A stretch of 64,000 bases of DNA from Candidatus Enterovibrio escicola. GTDB taxonomy: Bacteria > Pseudomonadota > Gammaproteobacteria > Enterobacterales > Vibrionaceae. The position numbers and the translations under genes were made by a program. The stretch covers positions 1 to 64,000 of the forward strand of contig NZ_NBYY01000022.1 of NCBI RefSeq assembly GCF_002464935.1, read 5' to 3'. The first letter of the stretch is position 1; each line of letters starts with the position of its first letter. The notes under the pieces are model-generated. The model ran no database searches. It was not told where the DNA came from and saw only the letters and a list, made by a program, of their open reading frames with translations. Positions 10,843 to 23,991 of this stretch are shown here, one piece after another.

Positions 10843-13641
10843 TTGCGTCAGGAGCATAAACAAACAGACACCACACGTCGATTAAGTGGAAGGCAACGCT
10901 TAAAAGAGACTGTACTCATTTTGGCATTATTATCTGCAGTATTTATTCTGGTTGCTCTTTTGAGTTACGACTATACCGATCCTTCGTGGTCCCAAACTGC
11001 ATGGGATGGCGTTGTACAAAACGCTGCAGGTACTTTCGGTGCTTGGGTGGCGGATACATTGTTTTTCATGCTGGGTACGCTTGCCTATCCGTTTCCTCTA
11101 TTTCTTGTCTTGGGGGGATGGGTCTTCTTCTATCGACGTGGTGATTCGGAGGCACCAAATTTTACGATTACGGCTACACGTTTACTGGGTGTTGTACTCC
11201 TATTTCTAACTAGCTGTGGTCTTGCAGACCTCAACTTTGATGATTTCTGGTATTTTTCTTCCGGTGGCGTGATTGGAGATGTACTGAATAGCATTACACT
11301 ACCGTTATTTAACTTGTTGGGCTCGACGCTGGTTTTTTTATTCTTGTGGGCCACGGGTTTCATGCTTTTTACGGGCATATCTTGGTTAACGATTGTTGAA
11401 ACTCTTGGTGAAAAAACTCTTTTATCAGTGACCTTGGTAGTGGATCGCCTACGTGGAGATAAGCCATGGACGCTAGGCATAATGGTGAATACGTCAAAAT
11501 CCGTTGATGCAACTGACGTGGATAAAAATGATCCACTGTTTACCAAGTGCCTTGGCAACGATGCAAGAGAGGTGACTGATCAGAAGGAGTTTAATAAAAT
11601 TAAACACATCAACCAATTTGGCAACAAATCCGATATTCCGAGCATCCATACTCCTTCTTCTGTACCAACCGAACTAAAACGAAAAGAGACTATTATCACC
11701 TCTGTCGTAATCTCTGAAGAAACTAAGTCTGATGAGATTAATGGATGTATTGAAGATGCATGGTCGCTTTCTGATAGGGCAACAACGGACTGTCCAAATG
11801 ATACTGTGATTAAATCGAACGACGAAGACGTTCAGACGCAAGGTATAATTCACACATTATCAGGGTTATCGCCAGAGGCGCCGATGGTTAATGAGTTTCT
11901 GAATGATGGAATGTTTATTAAAGAAAAGTATGTAGACGCTTCATTTTCGGATGAGAGCAACAGTAAAATCAAGATTAACAATACCGACGATTTGTCTTGG
12001 TCTGACAGTGAACAAATAAGGCCGATGATACTGGATGAGTATAATCCGTTCTTTGGAACCCCTAGGGAAGACGAAAATAATTTTGCTGGCACATTGCATC
12101 CATTTTTGGTTAAAGACGAACCGAACTTGCTAAAACCTAAAGAATCACTGCCTACGATTGATCTTCTTGATCCACCACGAAATATTATGACCCGTGCATC
12201 TGACGAAGAATTGCAATATCTGGCTAAGCTGATAGAATCGCGCCTTGAAGATTACAAAATAAAGGTCACAGTGAAAGGGATTTTCCCAGGACCAGTCATT
12301 ACACGCTTCGAATTAGATCCTGCTCCAGGTGTGAAAGGGAGTCGAATTGTCGGACTAGCAAAAGATATCGCCCGATCACTTTCTACTAAAGTGGTACGTG
12401 TTGTCGATGTGATCCCAGGTAAGCCCTATATTGGACTTGAACTACCAAACACTAACCGTGAAACTGTGTACATGTCTGACGTGATTGCTAGTGAACGATT
12501 CCAATCATCCAAATCTCCTCTAACTGTAGTACTGGGTAAAGATATTGCGGGGGATGTCATTGTTACTGACCTATCAAAAGCACCACATATGTTGGTTGCG
12601 GGTACGACAGGATCTGGCAAGTCTGTGGGCGTTAACGTAATGATTATCAGCATGCTCTATAAAGCTAGCCCTGAAGATGTTCGCTTTATCATGATTGACC
12701 CGAAAATGTTAGAACTGTCTGTATATGAAGGTATCCCACATCTGTTGACGGAAGTGGTTACGGATATGAAAGATGCAGGTAACGCACTTCGCTGGTGTGT
12801 AGCCGAGATGGAACGTCGATATCAACTCATGTCTGCACTAGGTGTTCGAAATATTGGCGGTTTTAATGACAAAGTAAAAAAAGCCAACGAAGAAAATCAT
12901 CCGATTCCAGATCCCCTTTGGAAACTTGGTAATAGAATGGATGAAACTGTACCAGTTCTCGTTAAACTTCCTTATATAGTTGTCATCGTTGATGAATTTG
13001 CTGATCTAATGATGGTGGTGGGTAAGAAAGTGGAAGAATTGATTGCACGATTGGCACAAAAAGCACGTGCGGCGGGTATTCACTTAGTCTTGGCCACTCA
13101 ACGCCCGTCGGTTGACGTGATTACAGGGCTTATTAAAGCAAATATTCCAACTCGTTTGGCGTTCACCGTATCGACGAAAATTGATTCTCGCACTATTTTG
13201 GATCAAGGAGGTGCAGAATCACTACTCGGTATGGGTGATATGTTGTTTATGCCAAATGGCTCGAACCACCCAGCACGCATTCATGGTGCCTTTGTTAACG
13301 ACGACGAAGTGCATAGAGTTGTGAGTAACTGGAAAGCGCGAGGGAAACCTCAGTACTTCACTGATATTACTAACGGTGATCAAGGTTCGGAAGGGCTCTT
13401 GCCTAGTGAAGTGGCAGAAAGTACTGATGACGAAAATCTAGACCAATTGTTTGATCAAGTGGTTATTTTTATAACTGAATCACGTCGAGCATCAGTCTCA
13501 AGTGTACAGCGAAGATTTAAAATTGGTTATAATCGTGCTGCTAGAATTATAGAACAATTAGAAGCACAGGGCATTGTTAGCCCACCAGGGCATAACTCAA
13601 ATCGAGAGGTGTTGGTACAATCCCCACCTTTAAAAAATTGA
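10843..13641 (+). CDS. ftsK: DNA translocase FtsK
   Basis: A septal DNA pump that clears chromosomes from the division site and activates XerCD recombination at dif. The product is 932 aa. The N-terminal membrane part (about 20-190) has several hydrophobic helices starting [21 protein letters not shown] polar linker (about 210-440) is followed by the RecA-like motor with Walker [13 protein letters not shown] (about 586-597) and Walker [11 protein letters not shown] (about 712). The winged-helix gamma domain at the end ([20 protein letters not shown]) reads KOPS sites. The start is TTG, chosen because the protein begins in register with vibrio FtsK and ggag lies 10 bases upstream. The linker is shorter than in E. 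coli (1,329 aa total). The stop overlaps the region just before lolA. Confidence 0.96.
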   Translation: MRQEHKQTDTTRRLSGRQRLKETVLILALLSAVFILVALLSYDYTDPSWSQTAWDGVVQNAAGTFGAWVADTLFFMLGTLAYPFPLFLVLGGWVFFYRRGDSEAPNFTITATRLLGVVLLFLTSCGLADLNFDDFWYFSSGGVIGDVLNSITLPLFNLLGSTLVFLFLWATGFMLFTGISWLTIVETLGEKTLLSVTLVVDRLRGDKPWTLGIMVNTSKSVDATDVDKNDPLFTKCLGNDAREVTDQKEFNKIKHINQFGNKSDIPSIHTPSSVPTELKRKETIITSVVISEETKSDEINGCIEDAWSLSDRATTDCPNDTVIKSNDEDVQTQGIIHTLSGLSPEAPMVNEFLNDGMFIKEKYVDASFSDESNSKIKINNTDDLSWSDSEQIRPMILDEYNPFFGTPREDENNFAGTLHPFLVKDEPNLLKPKESLPTIDLLDPPRNIMTRASDEELQYLAKLIESRLEDYKIKVTVKGIFPGPVITRFELDPAPGVKGSRIVGLAKDIARSLSTKVVRVVDVIPGKPYIGLELPNTNRETVYMSDVIASERFQSSKSPLTVVLGKDIAGDVIVTDLSKAPHMLVAGTTGSGKSVGVNVMIISMLYKASPEDVRFIMIDPKMLELSVYEGIPHLLTEVVTDMKDAGNALRWCVAEMERRYQLMSALGVRNIGGFNDKVKKANEENHPIPDPLWKLGNRMDETVPVLVKLPYIVVIVDEFADLMMVVGKKVEELIARLAQKARAAGIHLVLATQRPSVDVITGLIKANIPTRLAFTVSTKIDSRTILDQGGAESLLGMGDMLFMPNGSNHPARIHGAFVNDDEVHRVVSNWKARGKPQYFTDITNGDQGSEGLLPSEVAESTDDENLDQLFDQVVIFITESRRASVSSVQRRFKIGYNRAARIIEQLEAQGIVSPPGHNSNREVLVQSPPLKN

Positions 13642-13655
13642 TTGGAATAATACGA

Positions 13656-14252
13656 ATGAAGAATATCCTGTTGTCTCTTCTGCTGGTCACATCAGTGGTG
13701 TTTGCTTCAGCACAGCAAGAACTAATTACTCGGTTAGATAAGATGAATAGTTTTACCGCGATATTTAATCAAACGGTAATCAGCCCAGAGGGTGAAGTAA
13801 TCAGTGAAGCCGAGGGAAACCTAGCAATGCAGCGACCTAACTTGTTCAATTGGAAAACGATCTTTCCAGATGAAACGTTGTTAGTATCAGACGGTAGAAC
13901 TTTGTGGTATTATAATAACTTTATTGAACAAGTAACTGCTATGTGGCTAGATGATGCTGCGTCACAAACTCCATTTGTTCTGCTCACTCGCAATAACCCA
14001 AGAGACTGGCAAAATTATAATGTACGGCAAAATGAGGATACGTTTGTATTGTCCCCGAAGAACTTATCAAATATGGGCAAATTTGTTGTCAGTGTACGTA
14101 AGGATGGTTGCATTATTGGATTCTCAGTGGTTGCAGAAGATGGTCAAACAAGCTTTTTTACACTGAAAAATGTCAAGGATGAGTTGCCGAGCATTTTACT
14201 TTTTCGTTTTACTGTTCCTGAAGGTATAGAACTGGATGACCAACGACAGTAA
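13656..14252 (+). CDS. lolA: Outer-membrane lipoprotein carrier protein LolA
   Basis: A periplasmic chaperone that takes lipoproteins from LolCDE to LolB at the outer membrane. I take the ATG at 13656 (198 aa) because it gives a clean signal peptide, MKNILLSLLLVTSVVFASA, with cleavage before QQEL; an upstream in-frame TTG at 13638 would only add six residues overlapping the ftsK stop. The mature part shows the family pattern (FTAIFNQTVISPEGEVISEA; LFNWKTIFPDETLLVSDGRT). It lies 14 bases after ftsK and 15 before rarA, so the three probably form an operon. Confidence 0.93.
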   Translation: MKNILLSLLLVTSVVFASAQQELITRLDKMNSFTAIFNQTVISPEGEVISEAEGNLAMQRPNLFNWKTIFPDETLLVSDGRTLWYYNNFIEQVTAMWLDDAASQTPFVLLTRNNPRDWQNYNVRQNEDTFVLSPKNLSNMGKFVVSVRKDGCIIGFSVVAEDGQTSFFTLKNVKDELPSILLFRFTVPEGIELDDQRQ

Positions 14253-14267
14253 GACGAGTACCCAACA

Positions 14268-15599
14268 GTGAGTAATTTAATCTCCGACTTTATCGAAGAT
14301 GTTCGTCCATTGGCTGCCCGCATGCGACCTACTACTTTGATTGACTATATCGGTCAAAAACATCTTTTGGGTAATGGAAAACCGCTCCGACGCGCGTTGG
14401 AAAGTGGTCAACTGCATTCGATGATCTTATGGGGCCCTCCGGGTACGGGAAAAACCACGTTTGCTGAAATGGCTACCAGCTATTCGAACGCTAAAATTGA
14501 ACGTGTTTCTGCTGTTACTTCTGGTGTTAAAGATATTCGTCTTGCTATTGAAAAGGCCAAGAAAAGTCAACTTGTTGGTCGACATACTATTTTATTCGTT
14601 GATGAGGTACATCGTTTTAATAAAAGGCAGCAAGATGCATTTTTACCACACATTGAAGATGGTACAATTACGTTTATTGGTGCGACAACCGAAAACCCTT
14701 CGTTTGAACTGAATAACTCATTGCTTTCTCGCACCTGTGTCTACAAACTAAAATCCCTCGATAAAGACGAGATTTGCGAGGTGATTGATCAAGTACTTTC
14801 AGACACAACACGTGGTCTTGGTAATGAAAATATAATCTTTTTGTCTAATGTTAAAGAGCAACTTGCTAACATTACGTCGGGTGATGCTAGAATGGCACTT
14901 AATTATCTTGAGCTGTTATCAGATATGGCGGAGCCTGATGATAAAGGTATGAAAGTCATTACGCTAGCACTCTTAGCGGAGGTGGTTGGCGAAAACATAT
15001 CGAGATTCGATAATAAGGGAGATTACTGGTACGATTTGATTTCAGCTTTTCACAAATCGGTACGAGGATCAAACCCTCATGCAGCCTTGTATTGGTATGC
15101 CCGTATCATTACCGCAGGTGGTGATCCGTTATATGTAGCAAGACGATTGTTGGCAATTGCCTCTGAAGACATTGGCAATGCTGATCCACGTGCGATGCAA
15201 ATAGCCATTAATGCGTGGGATTGTTTCACGCGTGTAGGGTCGACGGAAGGGGAAAGAGCGATAGCGCAAGCAGCTGTTTATATAGCATGTGCCCCTAAAA
15301 GCAACGCAGTGCATTCCGCTTGGGAACATGCGTTATCTGATGCAAAAATGTATCCAAATTATGATGTCCCTAATCATCTTCGCAATACGCCAATTAAATT
15401 GATGAAAGAAATTGATGGTGACGGGTATCATTACCCACATGATGAACCAAATGCGTATGCTGTAGGGGAAAACTATTTTCCTGCAGAAATGAAAGGGAAA
15501 CAGTATTACCAACCAGTGCATCGTGGGCTAGAAATTAGAATCTCTGAGAAACTGACATTCCTTGAACAGTTAGAGGCTAATAACTCCCAAAAATGCTAG
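14268..15599 (+). CDS. rarA: Replication-associated recombination protein RarA
   Basis: An AAA+ ATPase (MgsA/WRNIP1 family) acting at stalled replication forks, related to clamp-loader subunits. The 443-aa product is full length. Walker A is [12 protein letters not shown] (about residues 56-67), Walker B is [11 protein letters not shown] (about 108-118), and sensor 1 is [12 protein letters not shown]. The C-terminal tetramerisation domain includes [20 protein letters not shown]. The start is GTG at 14268, in register with the family (MSNLISDF). In vibrios rarA is normally followed closely by serS; here 3.9 kb of IS debris separates them. Confidence 0.96.
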   Translation: MSNLISDFIEDVRPLAARMRPTTLIDYIGQKHLLGNGKPLRRALESGQLHSMILWGPPGTGKTTFAEMATSYSNAKIERVSAVTSGVKDIRLAIEKAKKSQLVGRHTILFVDEVHRFNKRQQDAFLPHIEDGTITFIGATTENPSFELNNSLLSRTCVYKLKSLDKDEICEVIDQVLSDTTRGLGNENIIFLSNVKEQLANITSGDARMALNYLELLSDMAEPDDKGMKVITLALLAEVVGENISRFDNKGDYWYDLISAFHKSVRGSNPHAALYWYARIITAGGDPLYVARRLLAIASEDIGNADPRAMQIAINAWDCFTRVGSTEGERAIAQAAVYIACAPKSNAVHSAWEHALSDAKMYPNYDVPNHLRNTPIKLMKEIDGDGYHYPHDEPNAYAVGENYFPAEMKGKQYYQPVHRGLEIRISEKLTFLEQLEANNSQKC

Positions 15600-15650
15600 G
15601 AAATAGATAGGTATTTGGTATTGCGGCATCTGCAGGAGTATTTATTATTG

Positions 15651-15923
15651 GGAGCCTTGTTGATTAAATCAGGCCTAAAAAGCACTGATCCAAATCTTTT
15701 TTACAGTCTTAATTTGTTTGCTAGCGAACAAGTATATAGAGTCTTATAACTTTGTTCATCACTTTCATATTTACCAGCGCTTTACTAACTGGAGCATTGT
15801 AATCAACCTCAGATCTGCATAAGTGCTTGGCTTTTCCCTTTCCCATTATAATTTCCCGCTTAACTCTAGGATGATCTTATCGTAGGAATTGCGATTAGTT
15901 TAGATATTTTGGAAACAACACCA
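15651..15923 (-). mobile_element. IS903-like element reduced to its two ends, with an IS982 stub inside
   Basis: The right end is at about 15651 (gagccttgttgattaaatcagg, very like the IS903 terminal repeat), followed by the transposase tail on the minus strand up to 15806. A 25-bp IS982 right-end stub lies at 15807-15831 (acctcagatctgcataagtgcttgg). The IS903-like left end follows to about 15923 (attgcgattagtttagata...ggaaacaacacc). The middle of both elements has been lost. Confidence 0.75.
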
Positions 15924-15934
15924 TGATCATGGTA

Positions 15935-16490
15935 GCTACCATTACCGTTGAATATCGTTTTTCCACGTATAAAAACGGTTAAAAATTAAGGTGTTGGCCG
16001 TGGTGGATATAACACTATCGTGGACAGTACTGTTTCAAAACCTTCCAGATTGGATATGCATCCACGGATTATCATGCGAGGATGAAAGACCAACTTGTTG
16101 AACTTGCTATGAACAATGGTTTCTCATGGATAACAAAAATAACCATCGCTAGCTCTGGTATGTTTAGAATCCTCGATTAAGAAACATAATTCCTTACGCA
16201 TTCGTTTGTCATGGAAGAGAAAAAATTAATTTCCTTCTCAATTTGTTATCTATATGCAATATTGCATTTTATCACACGGATAGTGTCCATGTGTACGATA
16301 TTATTCCTGAGAATAAACACATTGTTAGCAAACTCCATACTCAATGTATTTGAGAGGAAAATTTGCCTTCCGTACACGCTTGAAATGACTAAATCTAAAA
16401 AAATTGGGTACCAAAATAACTGGGGATGCACGATAAAGTGAATGGTACATTCATTAAATGTGAATATTATCTTTGATATATAATCAATTT
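15935..16490 (+). pseudogene. IS1-family insA/insB remnant
   Basis: The plus strand shows InsA-like pieces: a start region like those at 32209 and 38727, then YHARMKDQLVELAMNNG at about 16070-16120. Later an InsB-like end (HIVSKLHTQCI near 16318, and MHDKVNGTFIKCEYYL near 16425-16470) matches the IS1 InsB C-terminus pattern. The segments are in different frames and the middle is missing, so it is inactive. The call rests on motif resemblance only. Confidence 0.55.
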
Positions 16491-16644
16491 ATTGAATACA
16501 TGACCAACATTCTCGGTATCGAATGTGGTGTGAGTTTTATAATCAACACGATTACTGGACTCATTGCTTATACGTTACAACAAAAAACTCGCCTTAAAAT
16601 TGCTCGGCTTAAATAAAGATGTGCTTGTACAGATCTGAAGTTAA
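16491..16644 (+). mobile_element. IS982-family right-end fragment
   Basis: The sequence encodes a diverged C-terminus (NILVGLIAYTLQQKT-like pattern) and ends with gtgcttgtacagatctgaagt at 16644, a recognisable right terminal repeat. Confidence 0.65.
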
Positions 16645-16995
16645 GTTACCTTTTTTGCCTTTAACTGCTCATAAATAGTCATCGTCCTGTATGGAGGATG
16701 TCCTTGATAAAATTAAGTTTTACATTCGATAGCATCAAGGGTGACAAAAGCACCTCTCAAGTCGAGCCTTTTTAATAAGGGCAGGAATAGCGGTGATTTT
16801 ATTGCTTTTGTTGTTACTTCTCACGTGTCCATATACTAACTGACTGATATTAAAATAAGCAACCATATGGATAGCACTATGGCGATTATTTTGATTAAAG
16901 GAGCCACGTAAGGTTTTGCCATCAATTGCAATAACTTTTCTATTCATTACCCGATGAACGGTATTCATACATGCTAAAAAGCACTCCCGCAACTC
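16645..16995 (-). pseudogene. ISAs1-family transposase, central fragment
   Basis: On the minus strand, 16992-16735 encodes the ISAs1 (H-repeat) signature: NRKVIAIDGKTLRGSFNQNN, then AIHMVAYFNISQLVYGHVRS and SNKITAIPALIKK. The downstream tail (LDAIECKT) is in another frame. Both ends are missing. N-terminal fragments of the same family occur at 19085-19330 and 39566-39855. Confidence 0.8.
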
Positions 16996-17037
16996 TTTAG
17001 AGTTGATAGCAACAATGAGGAGAGAAAAGTATTATTA

Positions 17038-19084
17038 ATAGGGACTTTGTTTCCTAACTATCTGAACTAATCGCAATGACTACGATAAGAACATCATGGA
17101 GTTAAATGGGAGGTTATAAGGGGAAAGACCAAGCACAAGATCAACAACTGGAAACAATATAATCAAGCATGAGTAAACCGTGGCTCAGTAACTTGTTAGA
17201 TAGACGTCGCTGCTATTAAGGCATGGCATGGTCTAAAACATCACGGTCATCGTGGCTGTAGGTTTATATTTTCAGATACCGAGATTGAAACGGCACTGAT
17301 GGTGAAAGGTATTTTTAATACTCCCACTTCGTGGATTCAAAGGCTTTCTCAATTCGGTTTTTACGTTGATAAATATCCCGATGGAATTCCCTACGTAGAC
17401 CTGTATTAGTAAGTATTTGAAGACCGTAAAAGTTAAGTACCCTTTGCCGAGTCTAGGAGTTGTCGCCCACATCGTTATTGATGCCACGGGCCTAAAAGTA
17501 TATGATGAGGGTGAATGGAAAATGCGTAAACACCGTAAGGATAAGCAGCGTATCTGACGCAAAATTCATCTTACCGTTGATGTTTATACTCATGAGGTTA
17601 TTTTTGCAGAAATTAGCCTAGTATATGTGGGTGATAATGAGGTTTTACCTATATTGTTTAACCCATTACTACGAAAAATACAGCAAGTCAGTGCTGATGG
17701 AGCCTATGACAAAAGAGAATATTACCACGTACTGAAGAATAAAGGAATAACGCCCCGTATTCCACCTCGAAGCAACGTAGAGTCCTGGGAGGAGGGCATC
17801 CTAAAATGAAGCTGTAAAGACGTTAAAAGAGGACAAACTGTCGGAGTGGAGAAAGGACATGGGTTATCATAAATGCTCATTGAGCAGAGACAGCAATGTT
17901 TCGCTATAATCGATATAAACAGTTGCTCAGCCCTAAACTCACTCTTCGTAATTAACCTCAGATCTGCATAAGCGCTTGCTTATCAAGCCAAATCGTCTTG
18001 ATACTCGGCTTCTTTGGTTGAAATAAATATGAGATGAACCCCGCCAGCAAGTTGATCATAAATCTGATACAACTACAGTGCCGAGAATGCTCTATTTGGG
18101 ATATGTTTTTTAGTTGGTCAAAAACGGTTTCAATAATAAATCGTTTCCAGAGCATCAGGTGGTTCTAACGTTTCATTACTTTTGGTTTCATATTCTTTTT
18201 CATACTGGTTATTAGTGTCACTCTCTTAATCTGCAAGTTCCCGCTCCAATGGACCAGAGATATAACCTTTATCGCCGTATAAACACCCCAAAGCTCGTCA
18301 ACTATTTCCGACACAGGCTTTCTATCATCCACGTTAGCAGTCATCACTTTAACTGAGATAATACCACCTTGGTCATTGATAATGAGGTGTAATTTTAAAC
18401 CGTAGAACCACCCCATCGTTCCTTTTCCTCGCTTCTCTGTACCTTTAAAAACCTGATGTCTGAGAATGCGTAGGTTGTGATAAACCTGTAGCTTAGACAA
18501 ATCAACGAAGGCAAGCCCTGTCGGCCTTGCCTTACGGTGAGTGAAGTAAAAGCAAAGCGGAACCAAAACACACCTTGCATGAGCTTGAGCATTCTCGCGT
18601 AGCTGCATAATTCAGGAAATTCATTGATGGGAGAGCAGTAAACAAAGTGGATATAATAAGTTTTAAAGTCTCGGTACCCCGATCGATGAAAAGTTATCAC
18701 TAGCGTCATCACTTCGCTAACTGAGAGGCGAGAAGGTTTGTTTCTTTGTTTGACATCGGAAAAATTAGGTGTTTTTTCCATTCAGGAAGGAAAGTCTAGC
18801 AGAAGTCGTCGACATCGACGACAAAAAGCGTCTGAGTTATTCATGCTTAAGTCTTTATGCAGTCAATAGTTTTTTTTAAACTATCAGATTGCGACTTTAG
18901 CATTTACTTTATTTCTTATGCTCTGCTCAGGTTAATTGCAATTCTCAAGTTAGTGAAGTGCTGGCAAATATGAAAGCGATGAATAAAGGTATAAGACTCT
19001 GTATGCCTGTTTGCTAGAAGACAAATTAAGACTGTAAAAAACATTGGGAGCAGTGCATTCTAGGCCTGATCTAAGCAACACACC
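17038..19084 (+). mobile_element. IS5-family (IS903-group) element interrupted by an IS982
   Basis: The left end is at about 17038 (gggactttgtttcctaacta). The transposase reading is decayed but retains the internal segment missing from the copies at 6989 and 43548. The ORF at 17627-17809 carries DNEVLPILFNPLLRKIQQVS. The element breaks at 17954 after the LRN codons, is filled by an IS982 (17955-18932), and resumes at 18933 (aattctcaagttagtgaagtgctggc) to a right end near 19084. A TAATTA/TAATTG pair flanks the inserted IS982. Confidence 0.85.
17955..18932 (-). mobile_element. IS982-family element, full length, nested, inactive
   Basis: It is 978 bp with right end acctcagatctgcataag at 17955 and left end (gctctgctcaggt) at 18932. 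The transposase remains as three minus-strand pieces: N-terminal 18781-18395 (NFSDVKQRNKPSRLSVSEVM), central 18608-18165 (KARPTGLAFVDLSKLQVYHN), and C-terminal 18155-17958. Frameshifts separate them. Inserted into the IS903-like element described at 17038-19084. Confidence 0.9.
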
Positions 19085-19330
19085 ATTAACAAACCTCCTT
19101 TCTCAAACAGCTTTTTCTTGAAGAACCAATCGCGATGAGCAAACATATATTCAACCATGGGCGTCGGTAATCACGATGCAAATCGAGATAAAGAGTATGT
19201 CAAAAAATGGATCATCCACTTTCGTTCTTTTAAGTGGATTTCGAATCACACTTATATGCTATTTTATTTCTTTAATATTCAGGGTTCCTCCTTAAAATAG
19301 GAGCATAAGATTACAGGATCATCAGGAGGT
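19085..19330 (-). pseudogene. ISAs1-family transposase, N-terminal fragment
   Basis: The minus strand reads as a diverged ISAs1 N-terminus (VIRNPLKRTKVDDPFFDILF, then a frameshift and a DWFF-like segment). It matches the segment at 39566-39855 base for base over long stretches. No intact frame. Confidence 0.55.
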
Positions 19331-19507
19331 GAAACTATTTTATAAATTGGATAAAAAATGTCCATAACCTTGCTCTAGATTTGGTATTGTTCAAACTCAT
19401 GAATGCGGTGATAAAGTCTAGACATTCTCTATACAGGAACCTAAAATCCCATATTATTATAATATAATAGTGAATGGTGGGGCCACCTCTTTTTCAGGCA
19501 CTGTTAG

Positions 19508-20805
<1,298 letters not shown>

Positions 20806-20806
<1 letters not shown>

Positions 20807-20835
20807 GGAGAGTTGATTTCTCTCTTTATTTTTTG
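20806..20835 (+). terminator. Intrinsic terminator after serS
   Basis: AGGAGAG (20806-20812) pairs with CTCTCTT (20820-20826) around a 7-nt loop (one G-U pair), followed by tattttttg. The stem begins within the serS stop codon. Confidence 0.55.
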
Positions 20836-21097
20836 AGAAAAACACAAGCTATACGTTTACATTTATTGGTTAATTGGTCAATTAACTCAATTTATATCTA
20901 TATTAGAATACGTATATATAGCGTACTATCTTGGATAAACCGCGCATCATATAGGTATGTACACTTGAAATTATGAATGATTATCTTAAAGTGCGATATA
21001 AGTAACTTATTTACCATCAACTTGTCATTTAGCTTTGAATAATTGGTCTAAAATTATATATAAGAATATTATCTTATTGATTAAATGGTAGTGTCGT

Positions 21098-22663
21098 ATG
21101 CGAGTCAATAAACCTGTAACAGATAAGGAAGTTCAGTTTCCTCATGAGTTTAATTTGCTCTCCACAACTGATACACGCGGGATCATCAAATATGCGAGTA
21201 ATGAGTTTTGTGAAGTTGCGGGTTACACACGAAAAGAGTTGGTAGGAAAACCCCATAATTTAGTTCGTCACCCTTCCATGCCCCCTACAGCGTTCCAAAA
21301 TATGTGGGAACAGATAAAAAAGGGTCGTTCGTGGATGGGTATTGTTAAAAACCGTACTAAATCTGGAGATTATTACTGGGTTAACGCATTTGCTTCTCCA
21401 ATCCTGTTGAATGGAAAGATCGTTGAGTATCAATCTGTACGGATGGTTCCAGATAGAAAAGCTGTTGAACGTGCCGAAACGGTATATCCAAAACTGTCAG
21501 CAGGAAAAACACCTGTGGCATTAAAAATGCCACGGAGTCGATTATGGCAACGTGTCTCTATGTGGTTCTTACTTGGTGTTGTTGCTGTCCTGCCTATTGG
21601 TTTTTTCTTTGGTTTTATTGCATCTATTTCGGTGCAATTTGTTTCTTCCATTATTGTGGTATTCATGCTTACTCGCCGTCTAGAAAATATCAGCAAGATT
21701 GCTAGGAAAGCATATGACAATTCACTGATGGAATATATATATACTGGATCAATTGACGATATTTCTGAAATTGAACTGGCATTAAAAATGCGGGAGGCAC
21801 AATTGAATGCCGTGGTCGGACGAATTATGGATGGTAGTGATCAGGTATTGGCAGCGGCAAATTTAGCAAAGGAGAACGGTTTGAAGACATCGAGTAACCT
21901 CGATAAGCAAAATGCAGAAACAGATCAGATCGCAACTGCACTTAACCAAATGTCATCAACTGCGAATGACATGGCGAATAATACCAAAAGCGCTTCTGAT
22001 GCTGCTATGGAAGCGCAGGATGCAACATTAGTAGGTATGGAAACAGTTGGAAAAACTGTGAATGCTATTCATCACCTTGCTAGACAACTGAACGGTGCAT
22101 CTAGTGTTATTTCTGAGTTGGAAGCGCATGGAAAACGCATTGGTGCCGTATCTGATGTTATTCAAAGTATTGCTGAGCAAACAAATTTACTTGCTCTGAA
22201 TGCAGCGATTGAGGCAGCTCGTGCGGGTGATCAAGGTCGTGGTTTTGCTGTCGTGGCAGATGAAGTTCGGGCATTAGCACAACGAACACAAGAGTCGACA
22301 TCTGAAATTCAGGATGTAATCTCTCAAATTCAAAACGGAACGCAGAAAGCAGTTGATGCGATGGAACGAGGTACAGCATTGTCAGTGGAATGTGTGACGA
22401 GTGCTGAGAAAGCGGGTGAAGTGTTGCGCCGTTCGCAAGAATTAGTTTCGGATATCAATGGTCGAAATCAACAGATCGCGACCGCAGTACAACAACAAGC
22501 CGCAGTATCGACAGAAATGAGCAGCAGTATTCAATCAGTATCAGAACTATCACAGAAGACGATAAACATTGCAGGGGAATCAGTTGAAGAAGCAGGGAAA
22601 TTGTATACTGCATTGGAAGAACAAAAATGCTTGGTATCTCAATTTAGACAAATGAGATCTTAG
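21098..22663 (+). CDS. PAS-domain methyl-accepting chemotaxis protein (Aer-like)
   Basis: A membrane chemoreceptor that probably senses redox or oxygen through a cytoplasmic N-terminal PAS domain, as Aer does, and signals to CheA/CheW. The 521-aa product has a PAS domain at about residues 15-125 ([40 protein letters not shown]), a hydrophobic hairpin at about 150-190 ([20 protein letters not shown]) without a periplasmic sensor, then a HAMP-like linker and the coiled-coil signalling domain. The hairpin tip is conserved ([19 protein letters not shown] then [20 protein letters not shown], about 360-400). There is no C-terminal CheR-docking pentapeptide. The flavin-binding ability cannot be judged from sequence alone. 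Intact single gene; no other chemotaxis gene is in the window. Confidence 0.9.
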   Translation: MRVNKPVTDKEVQFPHEFNLLSTTDTRGIIKYASNEFCEVAGYTRKELVGKPHNLVRHPSMPPTAFQNMWEQIKKGRSWMGIVKNRTKSGDYYWVNAFASPILLNGKIVEYQSVRMVPDRKAVERAETVYPKLSAGKTPVALKMPRSRLWQRVSMWFLLGVVAVLPIGFFFGFIASISVQFVSSIIVVFMLTRRLENISKIARKAYDNSLMEYIYTGSIDDISEIELALKMREAQLNAVVGRIMDGSDQVLAAANLAKENGLKTSSNLDKQNAETDQIATALNQMSSTANDMANNTKSASDAAMEAQDATLVGMETVGKTVNAIHHLARQLNGASSVISELEAHGKRIGAVSDVIQSIAEQTNLLALNAAIEAARAGDQGRGFAVVADEVRALAQRTQESTSEIQDVISQIQNGTQKAVDAMERGTALSVECVTSAEKAGEVLRRSQELVSDINGRNQQIATAVQQQAAVSTEMSSSIQSVSELSQKTINIAGESVEEAGKLYTALEEQKCLVSQFRQMRS

Positions 22664-22702
22664 GTCTGCTTGTATTGGACGTTGAGAAACCTTGATTAAC
22701 CA

Positions 22703-23642
22703 ACCTAATCTGCGCATGAGAAACTTATTAAATGCCCCAGTCACGATCAGATCATCAGTTAAAAAAGGACTTTAGCATGAATAATTTAGTCGCTATTTTT
22801 ACCTATAGCGACGATTTTTATTAGGTTTTTCTTCCTGCTAGAGAAAAAACTTAGATTTCAGATTCCAAAATAAGGAATAGACCTTTTTACCTCTCAGTTA
22901 GCGAAGTGATGACGATAGTGATAGCTTTCTATCAATCAGGGTATTGAGACTTCAAAACTTATTACATCCACTTTTTTTGCCACTGCCTCACCAATAAATT
23001 TCCTGAATTAGTTAGCTACATGAAAATGTTCAATCTCATGCAAGGTGTTTTAGTTTCGCTTTGCTTTTATCTCACTCACCGTCAGGGATTGCCTTCGTTG
23101 ATTCGTCTACGCTATAGGTTTGTCATAACCTACGTATTCTCAAACATCAGGTTTTTAAAGGTACCTCGAAGCGAGAAAAAGGAACGATAGGTGGTTATAC
23201 GGTTTTAAATTATACCTTATTATCAATAATAAAGATGGTATTATCTCAGTCAAAGTAACGACAGCTAACGTGGATGATAAAAAGCCTATATCGGAAATGG
23301 TTGACGAGCTTTGGGGTGTTTATACGGCGATAAAGGTTATATCTCTGGTCCATTGGAGCGGGAACTTGCAGATAAGGGAGTGATTCTTATAACGGGTATA
23401 AAAATATGAAACCCAAAGTGATGCAACTTTGGAACCGCTTGATGCTCCGGAAACAATTTATTATTGAAACCGTTTTTGACCAACCAAAAAACATATCTCA
23501 AATCGAGCATTCTCGGCACCGTAATTGTATCAGCTTTATGGACAACTTGCTGGCTGGGCTTATCGCGTATTCATTTCAACCAAAGCAACCGAGTATCAAG
23601 ACGACTCGGCTTGATAAGAAAGCGTTTATACAGATCTGAGGT
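22703..23642 (+). mobile_element. IS982-family element inserted in the 3' end of metG, inactive
   Basis: The left end is acctaatctgcgcatgag at 22703 and the right end cagatctgaggt at 23642 (940 bp). Fragments of the transposase are visible (LRYRFVITYVFSNIRFLKVP-like region; MKPKVMQLWNRLMLRKQFII at 23406-23465), all in different frames. It lies directly against the end of the metG reading (minus strand), replacing the last residues of MetG. Confidence 0.88.
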
Positions 23643-23991
23643 TCAAGCAACCATAAGTTTTTATCACCTGGCCCAGCTACTAGGAGCATTCCTTCAGACA
23701 TGCCAAACCTCATCTTACGAGGCTTCATGTTAGCAACAATGACCGTGTACTTACCTACCAAGTCTTCTGCTTTCATACGCAGATTTAATACTCGAAAATA
23801 CTTGACGGATTTCACCACTAATATTTAATTAGAATTTTAGCAAATTATCAGCCTGTGGTACTTCTTCGCATGAAATGAATTCTGCAATTCGCAGATCTAC
23901 TTATGAAATCATTAAATCCAATTTCTGCAGCAATTAGTTTGTATTCGAGAAAGCCTCTAACTTTTACTGTATCAACCTTTTCTGCAATAAC
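23643..23991 (-). pseudogene. metG: Destroyed C-terminal tRNA-binding domain of metG
   Basis: The reading frame on the minus strand beyond the metG stop still shows the C-terminal OB-fold of MetRS: DLRIAEFISCEEVPQADNLL, then [11 protein letters not shown], then [20 protein letters not shown] and [18 protein letters not shown]. It is split by the stop at 23992-23994, at least two frameshifts and further stops, and ends at the IS982 boundary at 23642. This domain normally dimerises MetRS and helps tRNA binding. Confidence 0.88.

Noticed and set aside
16211-16441. Plus-strand ORF of 76 aa
   Set aside because: Lies inside the IS1 remnant and mixes frames of the decayed insB; not a gene.
19476-19495. 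ggtg/cacc plus T-run before serS as an attenuator
   Set aside because: Only four pairs with a 4-nt loop; too weak to call.
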